A stretch of 64,000 nucleotides of DNA from Thiohalophilus sp. Its GTDB lineage: Bacteria > Pseudomonadota > Gammaproteobacteria > UBA6429 > Thiohalophilaceae. The position numbers and the translations under genes were made by a program. The DNA is taken from contig NZ_JAXHMV010000002.1 in NCBI RefSeq assembly GCF_034521165.1, positions 310,001 through 374,000 of the forward strand, given 5' to 3'. The notes below the pieces were generated by a model that had not been told where the DNA came from, ran no database searches, and saw only the letters and a list, made by a program, of their open reading frames with translations. Positions 52,676 through 61,964 of the stretch are shown one piece after another (the stretch's first letter is position 1; every line of letters starts with the position of its first letter).

Positions 52676-52913
52676 TCGATCCCCTCCCTTTTTTGCAAGT
52701 TGTTTTTTAATCCTGGCGGAATACCAGAAGGCTTTTTAAATTCTTATTCGGCTGAATACCCCGGATAATAGTAGTAGGTTTTAGACCAAAATCCGATCCG
52801 GATCAACAGTGGAGTATCAGACCGTGTCGGCCGGGAAGTCCGCCTTGATGAGGATCAAGTCGTCTAAAGGGGGCCTGGATTAGCGCACAGTGAAGGAAAA
52901 GCAGTGCTGGTAC

Positions 52914-55900
52914 TCAAAAATATGCTTTCTCAAACTCCTCGACCGACACAGGCCGGCCAAACAGGTAGCCCTGATACAGATCGCACTCATAGTTGTGCAG
53001 ATAGGCTTTTTGCTCCTCGGTCTCGACCCCTTCGGCCACGATTTGCAAGCCCAGGGAATGCCCCATGGCGATAATGGCCCGAACGATCGCCGAGTCGTTA
53101 CTCGAATGGGCAACATCCTGCACAAAAGAGGTATCGATCTTGAGCTGCTCAAAGGGCAAGCGTTTGAGATAAGAGAGCGAGGAATAACCGGTACCAAAGT
53201 CATCCATCGAAGTCCCGATGCCCAGTTCCTGCAGCCCCTGCAGGCGCTCAATGACATAACCAATATCGTCCAGCACCACGCTTTCGGTCAGCTCCAGTTT
53301 CAACCCCGTGGGATTGGCACCGGTCGATGCGATAATCTCCTGCAAACGCGCAACAAAATCAGACTGATGGAATTGCCGGGCGCTGATGTTCACGGCCAGA
53401 TTAAACGTTGTCCCGGGACGCTGTTGCTGCCACTGATAAAGTTGCCGACAGGCGGTTTCCAGCACCCAGTAACCGATCGGCACGATCAGCCCGCTCTCCT
53501 CAGCCAGCGGAATAAACCCGGCGGGCGAGACCAGGCTATCGCTCCCTCTGGGCTTCCAGCGCAGCAGGGCTTCGGCACCGACAAGATAGCTGTCCCGGTC
53601 CATCTGCGGCTGATAGTGGAGTATAAACTCATCCTGCTCCAGTGCCTTGGACAGGGCACCTTCGAGACGCGCCCGCTCGTTCACCTTGTCCTGCATGTCC
53701 GGATTAAAAAACCGCGCCGTGTTACGCCCGGCCGCCTTGGCCTCGTAAAGCGCGACATCCGCCTGCTTGAGTAATTCCTCAACACTCGTTTCCTGGCCAT
53801 GGAACAGGACAACCCCCACGCTCGGTGTAATGCGGTAGTCGTCAACCTCATCCAGCTTATAAGGTTGAGCCAAGGTGTGCTGTATCTTATCGGCAATCTC
53901 GCTGGCGATATTGACCGCCACGTCATTGTCGCTACCAAGACTTTCGAGCAATACGACGAATTCATCCCCCCCGATCCGGGCCACCGTATCGGCGTCCCGC
54001 ACCTTTGTTTCCAGGCGACGTCCCACTTCAATCAAGAGTTGATCGCCCGAATGATGACCCTGGGTGTCATTGAGTACTTTAAAATGATCCATGTCGAGCA
54101 TCAGAATCGCACCGTACTGGTTACTGCGCTCGCTGGTCAGGTGTGCGTGTTCAACCCGGTCAATAAACAATCGCCGGTTGGCCAGCTGCGTCAGGGGATC
54201 AAAAAAAGCCAGCTGATGAATACGCTGTTCGGCGGCCTTGCGTTCGGTAATATCCGAAAATGAGGCGATATAATGGGTCACTTCACCACGTTCGTTCCGC
54301 ACCACGCTGATAGTCAACCACTCGGGAAAGATCTCGCCATCCTTTTTGCGGTTCCAGATCTCGCCTTCCCAGAAGCCCTCTGCGGTGATTTTCTGCCACA
54401 TTTTTCGGTAAAACGCTTTGCTGTGCTGACCGGATTGCAGAATCCCGGGACCCTCGCCGATCACCTCATCGGGTTCGTAACCGGTAATTCGGGTGAAGGC
54501 CCGGTTCACCCGCTCGATGCGCAGTTCCCGATCCGTGATCATGATGCCGTTTTCCACCTCGAAGGCAGCCGCGGCAATTCGCAATTGATCTTCGGTTTTA
54601 CGTTGTTCGGTCACATCCCGAATCACAGCGACATAACCGATCAATTCATCGGCCGCATCCCTCAGTGCGGTCCCGATCGTTTCACCGATAAATGTCTCGC
54701 CGCTTTTACGCTGGTAAGTAACCTCAAAACGTTCTCCGTGATCGGCAGCCTCCTGGTTATAACGCAGTTGTCCCTGGCGCTCATATTCGTCTGAATTGGC
54801 ATAGATGATACCGATTTGCCATCCCTGCAGCTCATCCAGCGTATAGCCGAATATCTGCACAAATCCCGGGTTGCACCATTGAATCTCCCGTTTTGGATTG
54901 GCCATGATAATGGCATCGGTAATACCGTCGGCAATGGCATGAAAGCGCGCCTCGCTGGCGGCCAGTTCGATCACTCGCCAATAATTTTCCACGCCGAATC
55001 CGATATCCGCCGCCATCTCTTCAAGCAGTTCGATCTCCTTGGACTGGAAAAAATCGGTCTCCCGGGCATAGATATTCAATACACCAAATATCTGCCCATT
55101 CCGGCGCAGGGGGAAGGCGCCCGAAGCCCGGATATTGAACCGGGCGGCCTGTTCGTGCCAGGGCCGGGTCACCGGATGCCGGGCAAAATCATTGATCACC
55201 CGACGCTCGCCGCTTCGATAGGCCTGCGCGGTCGGGCCATGCCCTTCGGGTTGATCGGGTTCGGTCACAATACGAATGCCTTCCAGATAACCGGTCTGGC
55301 CGCTCGCCGCGGCGATCTCGACACGATCATCTTCCGGGTTGGGCAGGCCAATCCAGGCCAGGCTGAAACCGCCATGTTCCACGGCGATATCACAGATCCG
55401 CTGGAACAACACATTCTGTTCGGTGACCCTGACGATCGCCTGGTTGGTTTCACTGAGAGTGGCGTAGAGCCGGTTCATGCGCTGTATTTCGGTCTCGGAC
55501 TCCTTGCGCCGGCTGATATCGATGTGGGTTCCCAGCATCAACAACGGCTTGCCGTCCGGCGTGCGTTCGATCAGGCGCCCCCGATCCAGGATCCACACCC
55601 AGTGGCCGTCCTTGTGACGCATGCGATATTCACACTCGAAATAGGCCAGCTGACCGTCGAAATGGCGTTGCAACAGTTCATTAACTCGACGCAAATCATC
55701 GGGATGGGTATGTTGCATCCAGGTTTCGATAGAGAGGGGTGCCAGTTCCTCGAGGGTATACCCGATCAACCCGGCCCAGCGCTCGTTGAACACTGTATGG
55801 CCACTGGGGATGTGCCATTCCCAGGTTCCGGCCCGGGTCCCTTCCAGGATGCCGGCCAGTCGACGGCGTTCCTCCGCCAGTTTTCCCACCGCGAGGCGGG

Positions 55901-56216
55901 TGCGCAGATTCTCGCGATAGATCAGACCAAAAATCAGTGTCACCGACAGGCCGACGAAGATCAGCCCCTTGGCGCTTTGCAGGGTGTGATAGGCCTCGAT
56001 ATCCACGGCAATCAGCCGCACAAACCAGTCACTGAACAGAATCCAGAGAACCCCGAAGATCCCGTAATAGATCGCAACCCGCAGGGCCGAGCCGCCAAGG
56101 GAGGGGAGTTTGATTAAACGCGTATCCTGCAAATCTGACCGCCAGTAAAGTATTATTTTAATACAGCGTTGTGGACGATAGACCGGATACTGATTCCTGT
56201 CCCGGCCCCGGTCCAT
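52914..56216 (-). CDS. Membrane PAS/GAF/GGDEF/EAL c-di-GMP signalling protein
   Basis: 1100 residues. Two membrane helices (about 45-100), PAS with PAC (about 115-235), GAF (about 255-400, GFSLAWIGLPNPEDDRVEI), PAS (about 410-530), PAS (about 535-655), GGDEF (about 665-830) with intact ARIGGDEFVVLLES near 745, and EAL (about 840-1095) with GAEALLRWKPRG, LKLELTESV, and TSMDDFGTGYSSLSYL. Both the cyclase and the phosphodiesterase motifs look catalytically complete, so the direction of activity must be set by signals. The start ATG at 56216 has a weak ribosome site, and the first ~28 residues are unlike a membrane protein start, so it may be shorter. Confidence 0.92.
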   Translation of the reverse strand: MDRGRDRNQYPVYRPQRCIKIILYWRSDLQDTRLIKLPSLGGSALRVAIYYGIFGVLWILFSDWFVRLIAVDIEAYHTLQSAKGLIFVGLSVTLIFGLIYRENLRTRLAVGKLAEERRRLAGILEGTRAGTWEWHIPSGHTVFNERWAGLIGYTLEELAPLSIETWMQHTHPDDLRRVNELLQRHFDGQLAYFECEYRMRHKDGHWVWILDRGRLIERTPDGKPLLMLGTHIDISRRKESETEIQRMNRLYATLSETNQAIVRVTEQNVLFQRICDIAVEHGGFSLAWIGLPNPEDDRVEIAAASGQTGYLEGIRIVTEPDQPEGHGPTAQAYRSGERRVINDFARHPVTRPWHEQAARFNIRASGAFPLRRNGQIFGVLNIYARETDFFQSKEIELLEEMAADIGFGVENYWRVIELAASEARFHAIADGITDAIIMANPKREIQWCNPGFVQIFGYTLDELQGWQIGIIYANSDEYERQGQLRYNQEAADHGERFEVTYQRKSGETFIGETIGTALRDAADELIGYVAVIRDVTEQRKTEDQLRIAAAAFEVENGIMITDRELRIERVNRAFTRITGYEPDEVIGEGPGILQSGQHSKAFYRKMWQKITAEGFWEGEIWNRKKDGEIFPEWLTISVVRNERGEVTHYIASFSDITERKAAEQRIHQLAFFDPLTQLANRRLFIDRVEHAHLTSERSNQYGAILMLDMDHFKVLNDTQGHHSGDQLLIEVGRRLETKVRDADTVARIGGDEFVVLLESLGSDNDVAVNIASEIADKIQHTLAQPYKLDEVDDYRITPSVGVVLFHGQETSVEELLKQADVALYEAKAAGRNTARFFNPDMQDKVNERARLEGALSKALEQDEFILHYQPQMDRDSYLVGAEALLRWKPRGSDSLVSPAGFIPLAEESGLIVPIGYWVLETACRQLYQWQQQRPGTTFNLAVNISARQFHQSDFVARLQEIIASTGANPTGLKLELTESVVLDDIGYVIERLQGLQELGIGTSMDDFGTGYSSLSYLKRLPFEQLKIDTSFVQDVAHSSNDSAIVRAIIAMGHSLGLQIVAEGVETEEQKAYLHNYECDLYQGYLFGRPVSVEEFEKAYF

Positions 56217-56418
56217 TCACGCCCGATATGTCGGACAGAACCCAACGACCTGCCTGCTTATCTCTATTTTATATAGCGGCAGCCTTGCAGCCATTTTAAC
56301 CACCCGCAGCCAAACTGCCAGCCCTCAAACCCCTCCGCCGCTGGCGCACCCGTCCGGCGGATCGTTACAATGACCCATTGCTGTTCTATACCCGGAATCT
56401 AATCAAGGAATCTGTCTC

Positions 56419-57192
56419 ATGAATGATCCTGTTATTGTCGTCGGCATCGGAGAGATGGGCGGCGTATTTACCCGCGGCCTGTTGCGCCTGGGCCACCCGG
56501 TCTTCCCGGTCACCCGCCACTCGGACATGGACAGGATCGCCGCCGCGGTGCCCGATCCCCGCCTGGTGCTGGTCTCCGTCGGCGAGGACGATCTGCACCC
56601 CACACTCGAGGGCCTGCCAGATGCCTGGAAAAATCATCTCGGCCTGCTGCAAAACGAACTGCTGCCGGGTGACTGGAAGCAGCACGACATCGCCAACCCC
56701 ACGGTGATCTCTGTCTGGTTCGAAAAGAAAAAAGGCCAGGACTACAAGGTGCTGATCCCCTCTCCCACCTACGGCCCGCAGGCGCCGCTGCTGGAAAATG
56801 CCCTGGGGACGCTCGAGATTCCGACCTGGGAAGTCGCTACGCCCGAAGCAATAGAGTTCGAGCTGGTGCGCAAGAATGTCTACATCCTCACCACCAATAT
56901 CGCCGGCTTAATCACCGGCGGCGATGTGGCACAACTGTGGGAACAACACCGGGACCTGGCCCGCCATGTCGCGGATGAAGTGATGGATATCCAGGCCTGG
57001 CTGGTCGGTCATCACCTGGAGCGGGAAAAATTGATCGAGGGCATGGTCGAGGCGATCGAGGGCGACCTGCACCACCAGTGCACCGGCCGCAGCGCGCCCA
57101 AACGCCTGGCCCGGGCCATCAAGTTCGCCGACGAAGCCGACCTCAACGTGCCCAAACTACGGGAAATCCAGAGCGGCCTGCGGACGCAGTAA
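56419..57192 (+). CDS. Putative NAD(P)-binding dehydrogenase (ketopantoate-reductase-like N-terminus)
   Basis: 257 residues. The N-terminus VIVVGIGEMGGVFTRGLLRLGHPVFPVTR is a Rossmann nucleotide-binding fingerprint (GxGxMG). The middle has LLENALGTLEIPTWEV and the C-terminal half is helical (DVAQLWEQHRDLARHVADEVMDI..), the layout of the 6-phosphogluconate / ketopantoate reductase superfamily. I do not recognise a specific enzyme; the usual PanE catalytic Lys/Glu pattern is not clear. An AAGGAA site precedes the ATG. It stands alone. Confidence 0.65.
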   Translation: MNDPVIVVGIGEMGGVFTRGLLRLGHPVFPVTRHSDMDRIAAAVPDPRLVLVSVGEDDLHPTLEGLPDAWKNHLGLLQNELLPGDWKQHDIANPTVISVWFEKKKGQDYKVLIPSPTYGPQAPLLENALGTLEIPTWEVATPEAIEFELVRKNVYILTTNIAGLITGGDVAQLWEQHRDLARHVADEVMDIQAWLVGHHLEREKLIEGMVEAIEGDLHHQCTGRSAPKRLARAIKFADEADLNVPKLREIQSGLRTQ

Positions 57193-57328
57193 CGAGGGAC
57201 GAGGAAAAACCTGTAATCGAACTCTGTAGGAGCGCCTTCGGCGCGATGGACCGTGCGGCTGGCGAAGATCTATCGCGGCGCAGCCGCTCCTACGATCCAG
57301 AAATTCAAAGCGCCTCGTTACTCGTCCC
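57190..57328. repeat. cgag-type repeats flanking a REP palindrome
   Basis: GTAACGAGGGACGAGGAAA begins inside the stop codon of the preceding gene (57190). A palindrome CTGTAGGAGCGCCTTCGGCG .. GCAGCCGCTCCTACG follows (57225-57293), then the inverse GCCTCGTTACTCGTCCCTG (57311-57329), just before the chemoreceptor stop. Confidence 0.75.
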
Positions 57329-57337
57329 TGTTATTTA

Positions 57338-58909
57338 TTATTTACTGAACTGATGCACCATGGAGCGCAGCTCCGCGACCATCTCGGAGAGGCGCTGGCT
57401 GCTTTCTGCGGTAACCGCGGCGCCGTCGGCGGTCTCCTGTGAGACCTGGTTAATGTTGATGATGTTGCGGTTGATCTCCTCGGCCACCGCGCTCTGTTCC
57501 TCGGCGGAACTGGCAATCTGGGTGTTCATGTCGTTGATGGAGTTCACTGCGCCGGAAATCTCCGACAGCGCCATGGCAGACCCTTCCACCTGCTCGACCC
57601 CATGCTCGGCCTTTTCGGTCACCTCGCCCATTTCGTTGACCACGTGCTGCACGCCGCCCTGAATACGTTCGACGATCGCATGAATCTCTTTGGTGGACTC
57701 CTGGGTCCGTTGTGCCAGGGTCCGGACTTCATCGGCCACCACAGCAAACCCGCGGCCCTGTTCGCCGGCCCGGGCCGCCTCGATCGCGGCATTAAGCGCC
57801 AGCAGATTGGTCTGCTCGGCTATGCCGGTAATCACTTCCAGCACACTACCGATGGAGGTACTGTCTTCGGAGAGTTTCTGGATCACTTCCTGGGCCTGCT
57901 TGACGCTTGCCGAGAGATTCTCGATCACCCCGATCGCCTCGGTCACGGTCAACGCGCCGGAACGGGCCTGTTCGGTCGCTTCGTTGGCGGCGTTCATGGC
58001 GCTCTGGGTGTTCTGGGCCACTTCCTGTACCGTGGCCGCCATTTCATTCATGGCCGTGGCCACCTGATCGATCTCGTCCCGCTGGCGCTGCACACCCTGG
58101 CGGGTCTGTTCCACCACGCCGGCATTGTCATTGGCCACATCTCCGAGATTAATGGCCGAATCTTCGACCGTGCCCAGGATGGTGCGCAGCATCGCCTGCT
58201 GGGTGATCAGCCCCAGTTCGTAGACACCGACCCCGCTGAGCCGACCGGTGAAGATCCATTGGGCCAGCGGATTATCAAACACCTCCCGGGCCAGCCGGGA
58301 CCGCTTGTTCATAATGCGCCCCTCGACGTTGGCCAGCAACGCGGCCACCGGCAGAGAGGCTAACATGCCGCCCAGCAGGTAGGGCCAGGCCAGTTGGCCC
58401 AGCAGACCGGCGGCGATCACCAGCGGCAACAGGATCAACAGATATTTGCCGGTCCGTCGTGCGGCACAGGCCAGTTTCATTGTCCAGGAAAACGGCTTTT
58501 TGCCGGCATTGAGCCGCGCGTAGACCTGCTCGGCGCGCTGGATCCACTCCCGTTTGGGCAAGATCCGCACCGACTGGTAGCCTTTCATCTCGCCATGGCT
58601 GTATACCGGCGTGACATGGGCCTGAACCCAGTAATGGTCGCCGTTTTTGCAGCGGTTTTTGATAATCCCCATCCACTGCTTGCCGGCCTTGATGGTCTCC
58701 CACATATCCTCGAACGCTGCCGGCGGCATGTCGGGGTGGCGCACCATATTGTGGTTTTTGCCTACCAGCTCTTCGCGCGAGAAACCACTGACCTCGACAA
58801 ACCCGTCATTGGCGTAAGTGATAATACCCTTTGTATTAGTGGTCGTAATAATCCGGAGGTCTTCGCTGTATTCCTTTTCAACGTTGGTGACGGGATAATT
58901 CTTTTTCAT
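57338..58909 (-). CDS. PAS-containing methyl-accepting chemotaxis protein (Aer-like)
   Basis: 523 residues. N-terminal PAS (about 15-120: GIITYANDGFVEVSGFSREELVGKNHN and MVRHPDMPPAAFEDMWETI), a hydrophobic region (about 150-200) with one or two membrane segments, then the signalling domain with the hairpin tip EQTNLLALNAAIEAARAGEQGRGFAVVADEVRTLAQR near 385-420. The PAS text matches the FAD-binding Aer family that steers cells by redox or oxygen state. A purine-rich AGAAGG precedes the ATG. No chemotaxis operon is adjacent. Confidence 0.92.
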   Translation of the reverse strand: MKKNYPVTNVEKEYSEDLRIITTTNTKGIITYANDGFVEVSGFSREELVGKNHNMVRHPDMPPAAFEDMWETIKAGKQWMGIIKNRCKNGDHYWVQAHVTPVYSHGEMKGYQSVRILPKREWIQRAEQVYARLNAGKKPFSWTMKLACAARRTGKYLLILLPLVIAAGLLGQLAWPYLLGGMLASLPVAALLANVEGRIMNKRSRLAREVFDNPLAQWIFTGRLSGVGVYELGLITQQAMLRTILGTVEDSAINLGDVANDNAGVVEQTRQGVQRQRDEIDQVATAMNEMAATVQEVAQNTQSAMNAANEATEQARSGALTVTEAIGVIENLSASVKQAQEVIQKLSEDSTSIGSVLEVITGIAEQTNLLALNAAIEAARAGEQGRGFAVVADEVRTLAQRTQESTKEIHAIVERIQGGVQHVVNEMGEVTEKAEHGVEQVEGSAMALSEISGAVNSINDMNTQIASSAEEQSAVAEEINRNIININQVSQETADGAAVTAESSQRLSEMVAELRSMVHQFSK

Positions 58910-59037
58910 ACGAGGCCTTCTCTTGAATACTGCTTATCAATCAACTCATTACATAAAAACTTAAAACTACTACAAACTCAGGGTTTTCCCTATACAGGGT
59001 TAGCGTCACAAAACGGGAATTCTTTACTTTTCGGGCA

Positions 59038-59919
59038 CTACTTTTGTGCATCGCGAACCTGTTGCAGCTGGCCACACAGGGTGTCGGCACCCTGCAGGAT
59101 GCGCACGGTGTGGCGTTGCAGATGATCGGGCTGGATCATAAAGAGGTGATCGTGCGCCACCGCCGGAATCGATTTCCAGCGCTGCCAGCGCTCGATCCAT
59201 TCGGCATGTTGCTCGCCCATGCCACCGATGACGATCGCCTGCGGCGCCTTTGCGATCACCGACTCTTCCGACACCTGCGGGGTCAGACTGACCGTCTCGC
59301 CGAAGACATTATGTCCGCCGCACAAACGGATCACATCGCCGATCAGGTGTTCATCATTGACCGTCATCAGCGGCCGATCCCAGATCTGGTAAAAGACTTT
59401 GACCGGTTGCCGGTCGCGGAAACGCTGCAAATGTTCGAGGCGATTCTTGAACTCGACGATCACCGTCTCGGCTTGTTGTTGATTACCGGTCAATATCGCC
59501 AGGCGCCGCAGGGTATCGGGAATATCCCTCAGGCGGCGGGGCTCATTGATGAACAGCGGCAGATCGAAGCGGCGCAGCTTTTCCAGATCAGCCGGGTTAT
59601 TGCCGCTTTGCCAGCCAACGACGAGATCCGGCTCCAGGGCCACGATGCGCTCCAGATCCACCGCGTTGTAGCCGCCCACGCGCGGAATAGCGTTGGCCGC
59701 CTCCGGATAGTCGCTGTAATTAACCGCCCCCACCACGCGCTCGCCGGCGCCGATGCTGAACAGCAACTCGGTAATGTGCGGCGCCAGGCTGACGATGCGC
59801 CGGGCCGGCTGATCCAGCTGGATCTTCTGCCCGGTATAATCAGTGACGCTGAGGGTCCCGGCGCTCGCCAGCCCGGCGAGCAGACAGAGCCAGCCTGTTG
59901 CGATCCAACGATATTTCAT
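59038..59919 (-). CDS. btuF: Cobalamin ABC transporter substrate-binding protein
   Basis: 293 residues from the ATG at 59919, which overlaps the cobC stop (ATGA); this fixes the start over one seven codons upstream. Signal peptide (MKYRWIATGWLCLLAGLASA). Class III binding-protein fold: RRIVSLAPHITELLFSIGAGERVVGAVNYSDYP near 28-60, RVGGYNAVDLERIVALEPDLVVGW near 67-90 and FYQIWDRPLMTVNDEHLIGDVIRLCGGHNVF near 166-196, all typical of BtuF. It would deliver corrinoid to BtuCD, encoded at 35.5 kb. The gene order cbiB-cobC-btuF forms one operon. Confidence 0.94.
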   Translation of the reverse strand: MKYRWIATGWLCLLAGLASAGTLSVTDYTGQKIQLDQPARRIVSLAPHITELLFSIGAGERVVGAVNYSDYPEAANAIPRVGGYNAVDLERIVALEPDLVVGWQSGNNPADLEKLRRFDLPLFINEPRRLRDIPDTLRRLAILTGNQQQAETVIVEFKNRLEHLQRFRDRQPVKVFYQIWDRPLMTVNDEHLIGDVIRLCGGHNVFGETVSLTPQVSEESVIAKAPQAIVIGGMGEQHAEWIERWQRWKSIPAVAHDHLFMIQPDHLQRHTVRILQGADTLCGQLQQVRDAQK

Positions 59920-60971
59920 GCCTGCACCGCCTGGTTGCATTTCGATTGATGAATTTGTGCCAGCGCGATCCCGAGTCGCTGCCAGTCGGCCTCCTCGCCC
60001 GGCAACCCCAACCGCAGACCGGGACCGCCGGCGGCCGGGTCAAAATAGCGGCTCCAGATCCCTGCATGGGCCAGCTGCTCGTGCAGCGCGTGTGCCGTCG
60101 ATGTCGGCAACCAGGCAAACAGCGCCGAATGACCGCCGACCGGCAAACCGTATTCGCTGAGCAAGTGCACCAGTCGTTCGCTGGCCCGGGGCAGTTGCTC
60201 GCGCATCCGCTGCTGCCAGGTGTCATCCGCCAGCGCCGTCTGCATGATGAAGCGGGCCGGGCCGGCAACGGCCCAGGGGCCTAGCCGCTCGGACAGTGCC
60301 GCGAGCAGCCCGGTCTCGGCCAGCACGAAGCCCCCGCGTAGCCCGGGCAGGCCGAAGAACTTGCCGATCGAACGCAGCACGACCAGCCCCGGCAAGTGGC
60401 TGTGGGCAGCCAGACTCTGTTCGGGCGTCGCATCGATAAAGGCCTCGTCCACCACCAGCCAGCCGCCGCGGGCCTGCAGGCGCCGGTGCCAGTCGAGCAG
60501 TTGTTCGGGCCCAAAGCGGTGGCCGGTGGGGTTATTGGGATTGACCACCACCAGCACATCCACCGAGTCGATCTGGGAGTCGATCTGCGAATCGATGCTG
60601 TCCTCGAGGGTATCTCCGTGGGTATTCAGGCGCAGTGGTACCAGCGTATGGCCGCCCTGCTGCCAGCGATACGCGTGTTCGTTGTAGCTGGGAGAGAGCA
60701 CCCCGACGCGGCCGGGGGCGCGCAGGCCCGGCAACAGCTGGATGGCCTGCTGTGAGCCGGCCACCGGCAGCAGCGCGGGGGCAGCGTAATAATCGAGAGC
60801 GACGTCGATCAGGCCATCGTCCTGCTGGGGCAACTGCTGCCAGACCCGGGGCGGCAGCGACGGCACGGGATACGCCCCGGGATTGATCCCGGTCGACAGA
60901 TCCAGCCACGCCTCCGGCGCCCGCCCGTAACGGCGTGCCGCTTCCAGCAGATTACCCCCATGTTGTGGCAA
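59916..60971 (-). CDS. cobC: Threonine-phosphate decarboxylase (PLP aminotransferase fold)
   Basis: 351 residues. Makes aminopropanol phosphate for the B12 nucleotide loop. HGGNLLEAARRYG and LDLSTGINPGAYP at the start, VVNPNNPTGH near 143, the DEAF motif (LVVDEAFID) near 172, the PLP-lysine region LRSIGKFFGLPGLRGGF near 205 and RLGLPGEE near the C-terminus. Named cobC in the Pseudomonas scheme (cobD in Salmonella). An internal IDSQIDSQIDS stretch near 125 comes from a short tandem duplication. It overlaps cbiB by 20 bases upstream and btuF by four downstream. Confidence 0.93.
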   Translation of the reverse strand: MPQHGGNLLEAARRYGRAPEAWLDLSTGINPGAYPVPSLPPRVWQQLPQQDDGLIDVALDYYAAPALLPVAGSQQAIQLLPGLRAPGRVGVLSPSYNEHAYRWQQGGHTLVPLRLNTHGDTLEDSIDSQIDSQIDSVDVLVVVNPNNPTGHRFGPEQLLDWHRRLQARGGWLVVDEAFIDATPEQSLAAHSHLPGLVVLRSIGKFFGLPGLRGGFVLAETGLLAALSERLGPWAVAGPARFIMQTALADDTWQQRMREQLPRASERLVHLLSEYGLPVGGHSALFAWLPTSTAHALHEQLAHAGIWSRYFDPAAGGPGLRLGLPGEEADWQRLGIALAQIHQSKCNQAVQA

Positions 60972-61890
60972 ACAGACCTCCTGCGATCGCGATGATCACC
61001 AGCCATAAAATCAGCGTGTATTGTACGAGACGCACCGCCCGGGGGATATCACCCACCCTGGCAGGGGGGCCGGCGCCCAGCGGCGGCCGCTCGCGCAGCG
61101 CACCATGATAATTGACCGGTCCCCCCAGCGTCCGGTTCAGCGCCCCGGCGCCGCTGGCCATCACCACCCCGGGATTGATGCCTTCCCAGTGCGGCGCCTG
61201 GGTCCGCCAGCAGCGCAGGGCCTGGCGAGTGTGGCCCAGCAGGGCATAGCTCAGGGCAGTCAGCCGCGCCGGCAGCCAGTTCAGCCCATCGTCCAGGCGC
61301 GCCGCCAGGGTGCCGAAATCCCGGTAGCGGTCGTTGCGGTAGCCCCACATCGCGTCCAGGGTGTTGGCCAGCCGGAAGAGCACTACTCCCGGCGCGCCGA
61401 GCAGCAGGAACCAGAACAGGGTGGCGAACACCGCGTCATTGCCGTTCTCCAGCACCGACTCCACCGTGGCGGCGCTGATCTGCGAGGCATCCAGTGTGGC
61501 GGTATCCCGACTGACCAGCATCGCCACGGCGTGGCGCGCCCCGTCCAGATCCGCCTGCTCCAGCTTGCGGGCGACCCGCCGCGCATGTTGCGCCAGCGAG
61601 CGGCCGCCCAGGGCCAGATAAAGCAACAGCAACTCGAGCACGGCCCCGCCCCACAGCGGCAGAACCATCACCAGCCAGGCGGTCAGCCCCACCGGCGGCG
61701 CCACCAGCAACAGCCAACCGAGCAGGCCGCGCCAGCGCCGCCGCGCGGCACTCACCGAAGGTGGCCCGTAAACCCGGGCTTCCAACCAGAGAACCAGGCG
61801 ACCAAACCCGGCCAGCGGATGATAACGCCGGGGATCGCCCAGCCACTGGTCCAGCATTACGGCCGCCAGCACGATCGCGATGCTCAGCAT
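60952..61890 (-). CDS. cbiB: Adenosylcobinamide-phosphate synthase
   Basis: 312 residues from the ATG at 61890 (MLSIAIVLAAVMLDQWLGDP); the ATG nine codons upstream is less likely. CbiB/CobD family text: LDQWLGDPRRYHPLAGFGRLV, the ARRVARKLEQADLDGARHAV region, VSRDTATLDASQISAATVES near 135, and GYRNDRYRDFGTLAARLDDGLNWLPARLTAL near 192-222. An integral inner-membrane enzyme that joins aminopropanol (phosphate) to cobyric acid. It is divergent from cobQ, with a 74-bp gap. Confidence 0.95.
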   Translation of the reverse strand: MLSIAIVLAAVMLDQWLGDPRRYHPLAGFGRLVLWLEARVYGPPSVSAARRRWRGLLGWLLLVAPPVGLTAWLVMVLPLWGGAVLELLLLYLALGGRSLAQHARRVARKLEQADLDGARHAVAMLVSRDTATLDASQISAATVESVLENGNDAVFATLFWFLLLGAPGVVLFRLANTLDAMWGYRNDRYRDFGTLAARLDDGLNWLPARLTALSYALLGHTRQALRCWRTQAPHWEGINPGVVMASGAGALNRTLGGPVNYHGALRERPPLGAGPPARVGDIPRAVRLVQYTLILWLVIIAIAGGLFATTWG

Positions 61891-61964
61891 CGGGTTTGTA
61901 ACCCGGCAGGGGGGCATTCTGTATTAAAATAGCGGATTCGTTTCACTGGATACCGGATGTTATT

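Noticed and set aside
54816..56117. 433-codon plus-strand open frame opposite the GGDEF/EAL gene
   Set aside because: Shadow of a multi-domain protein whose motifs are intact on the minus strand.
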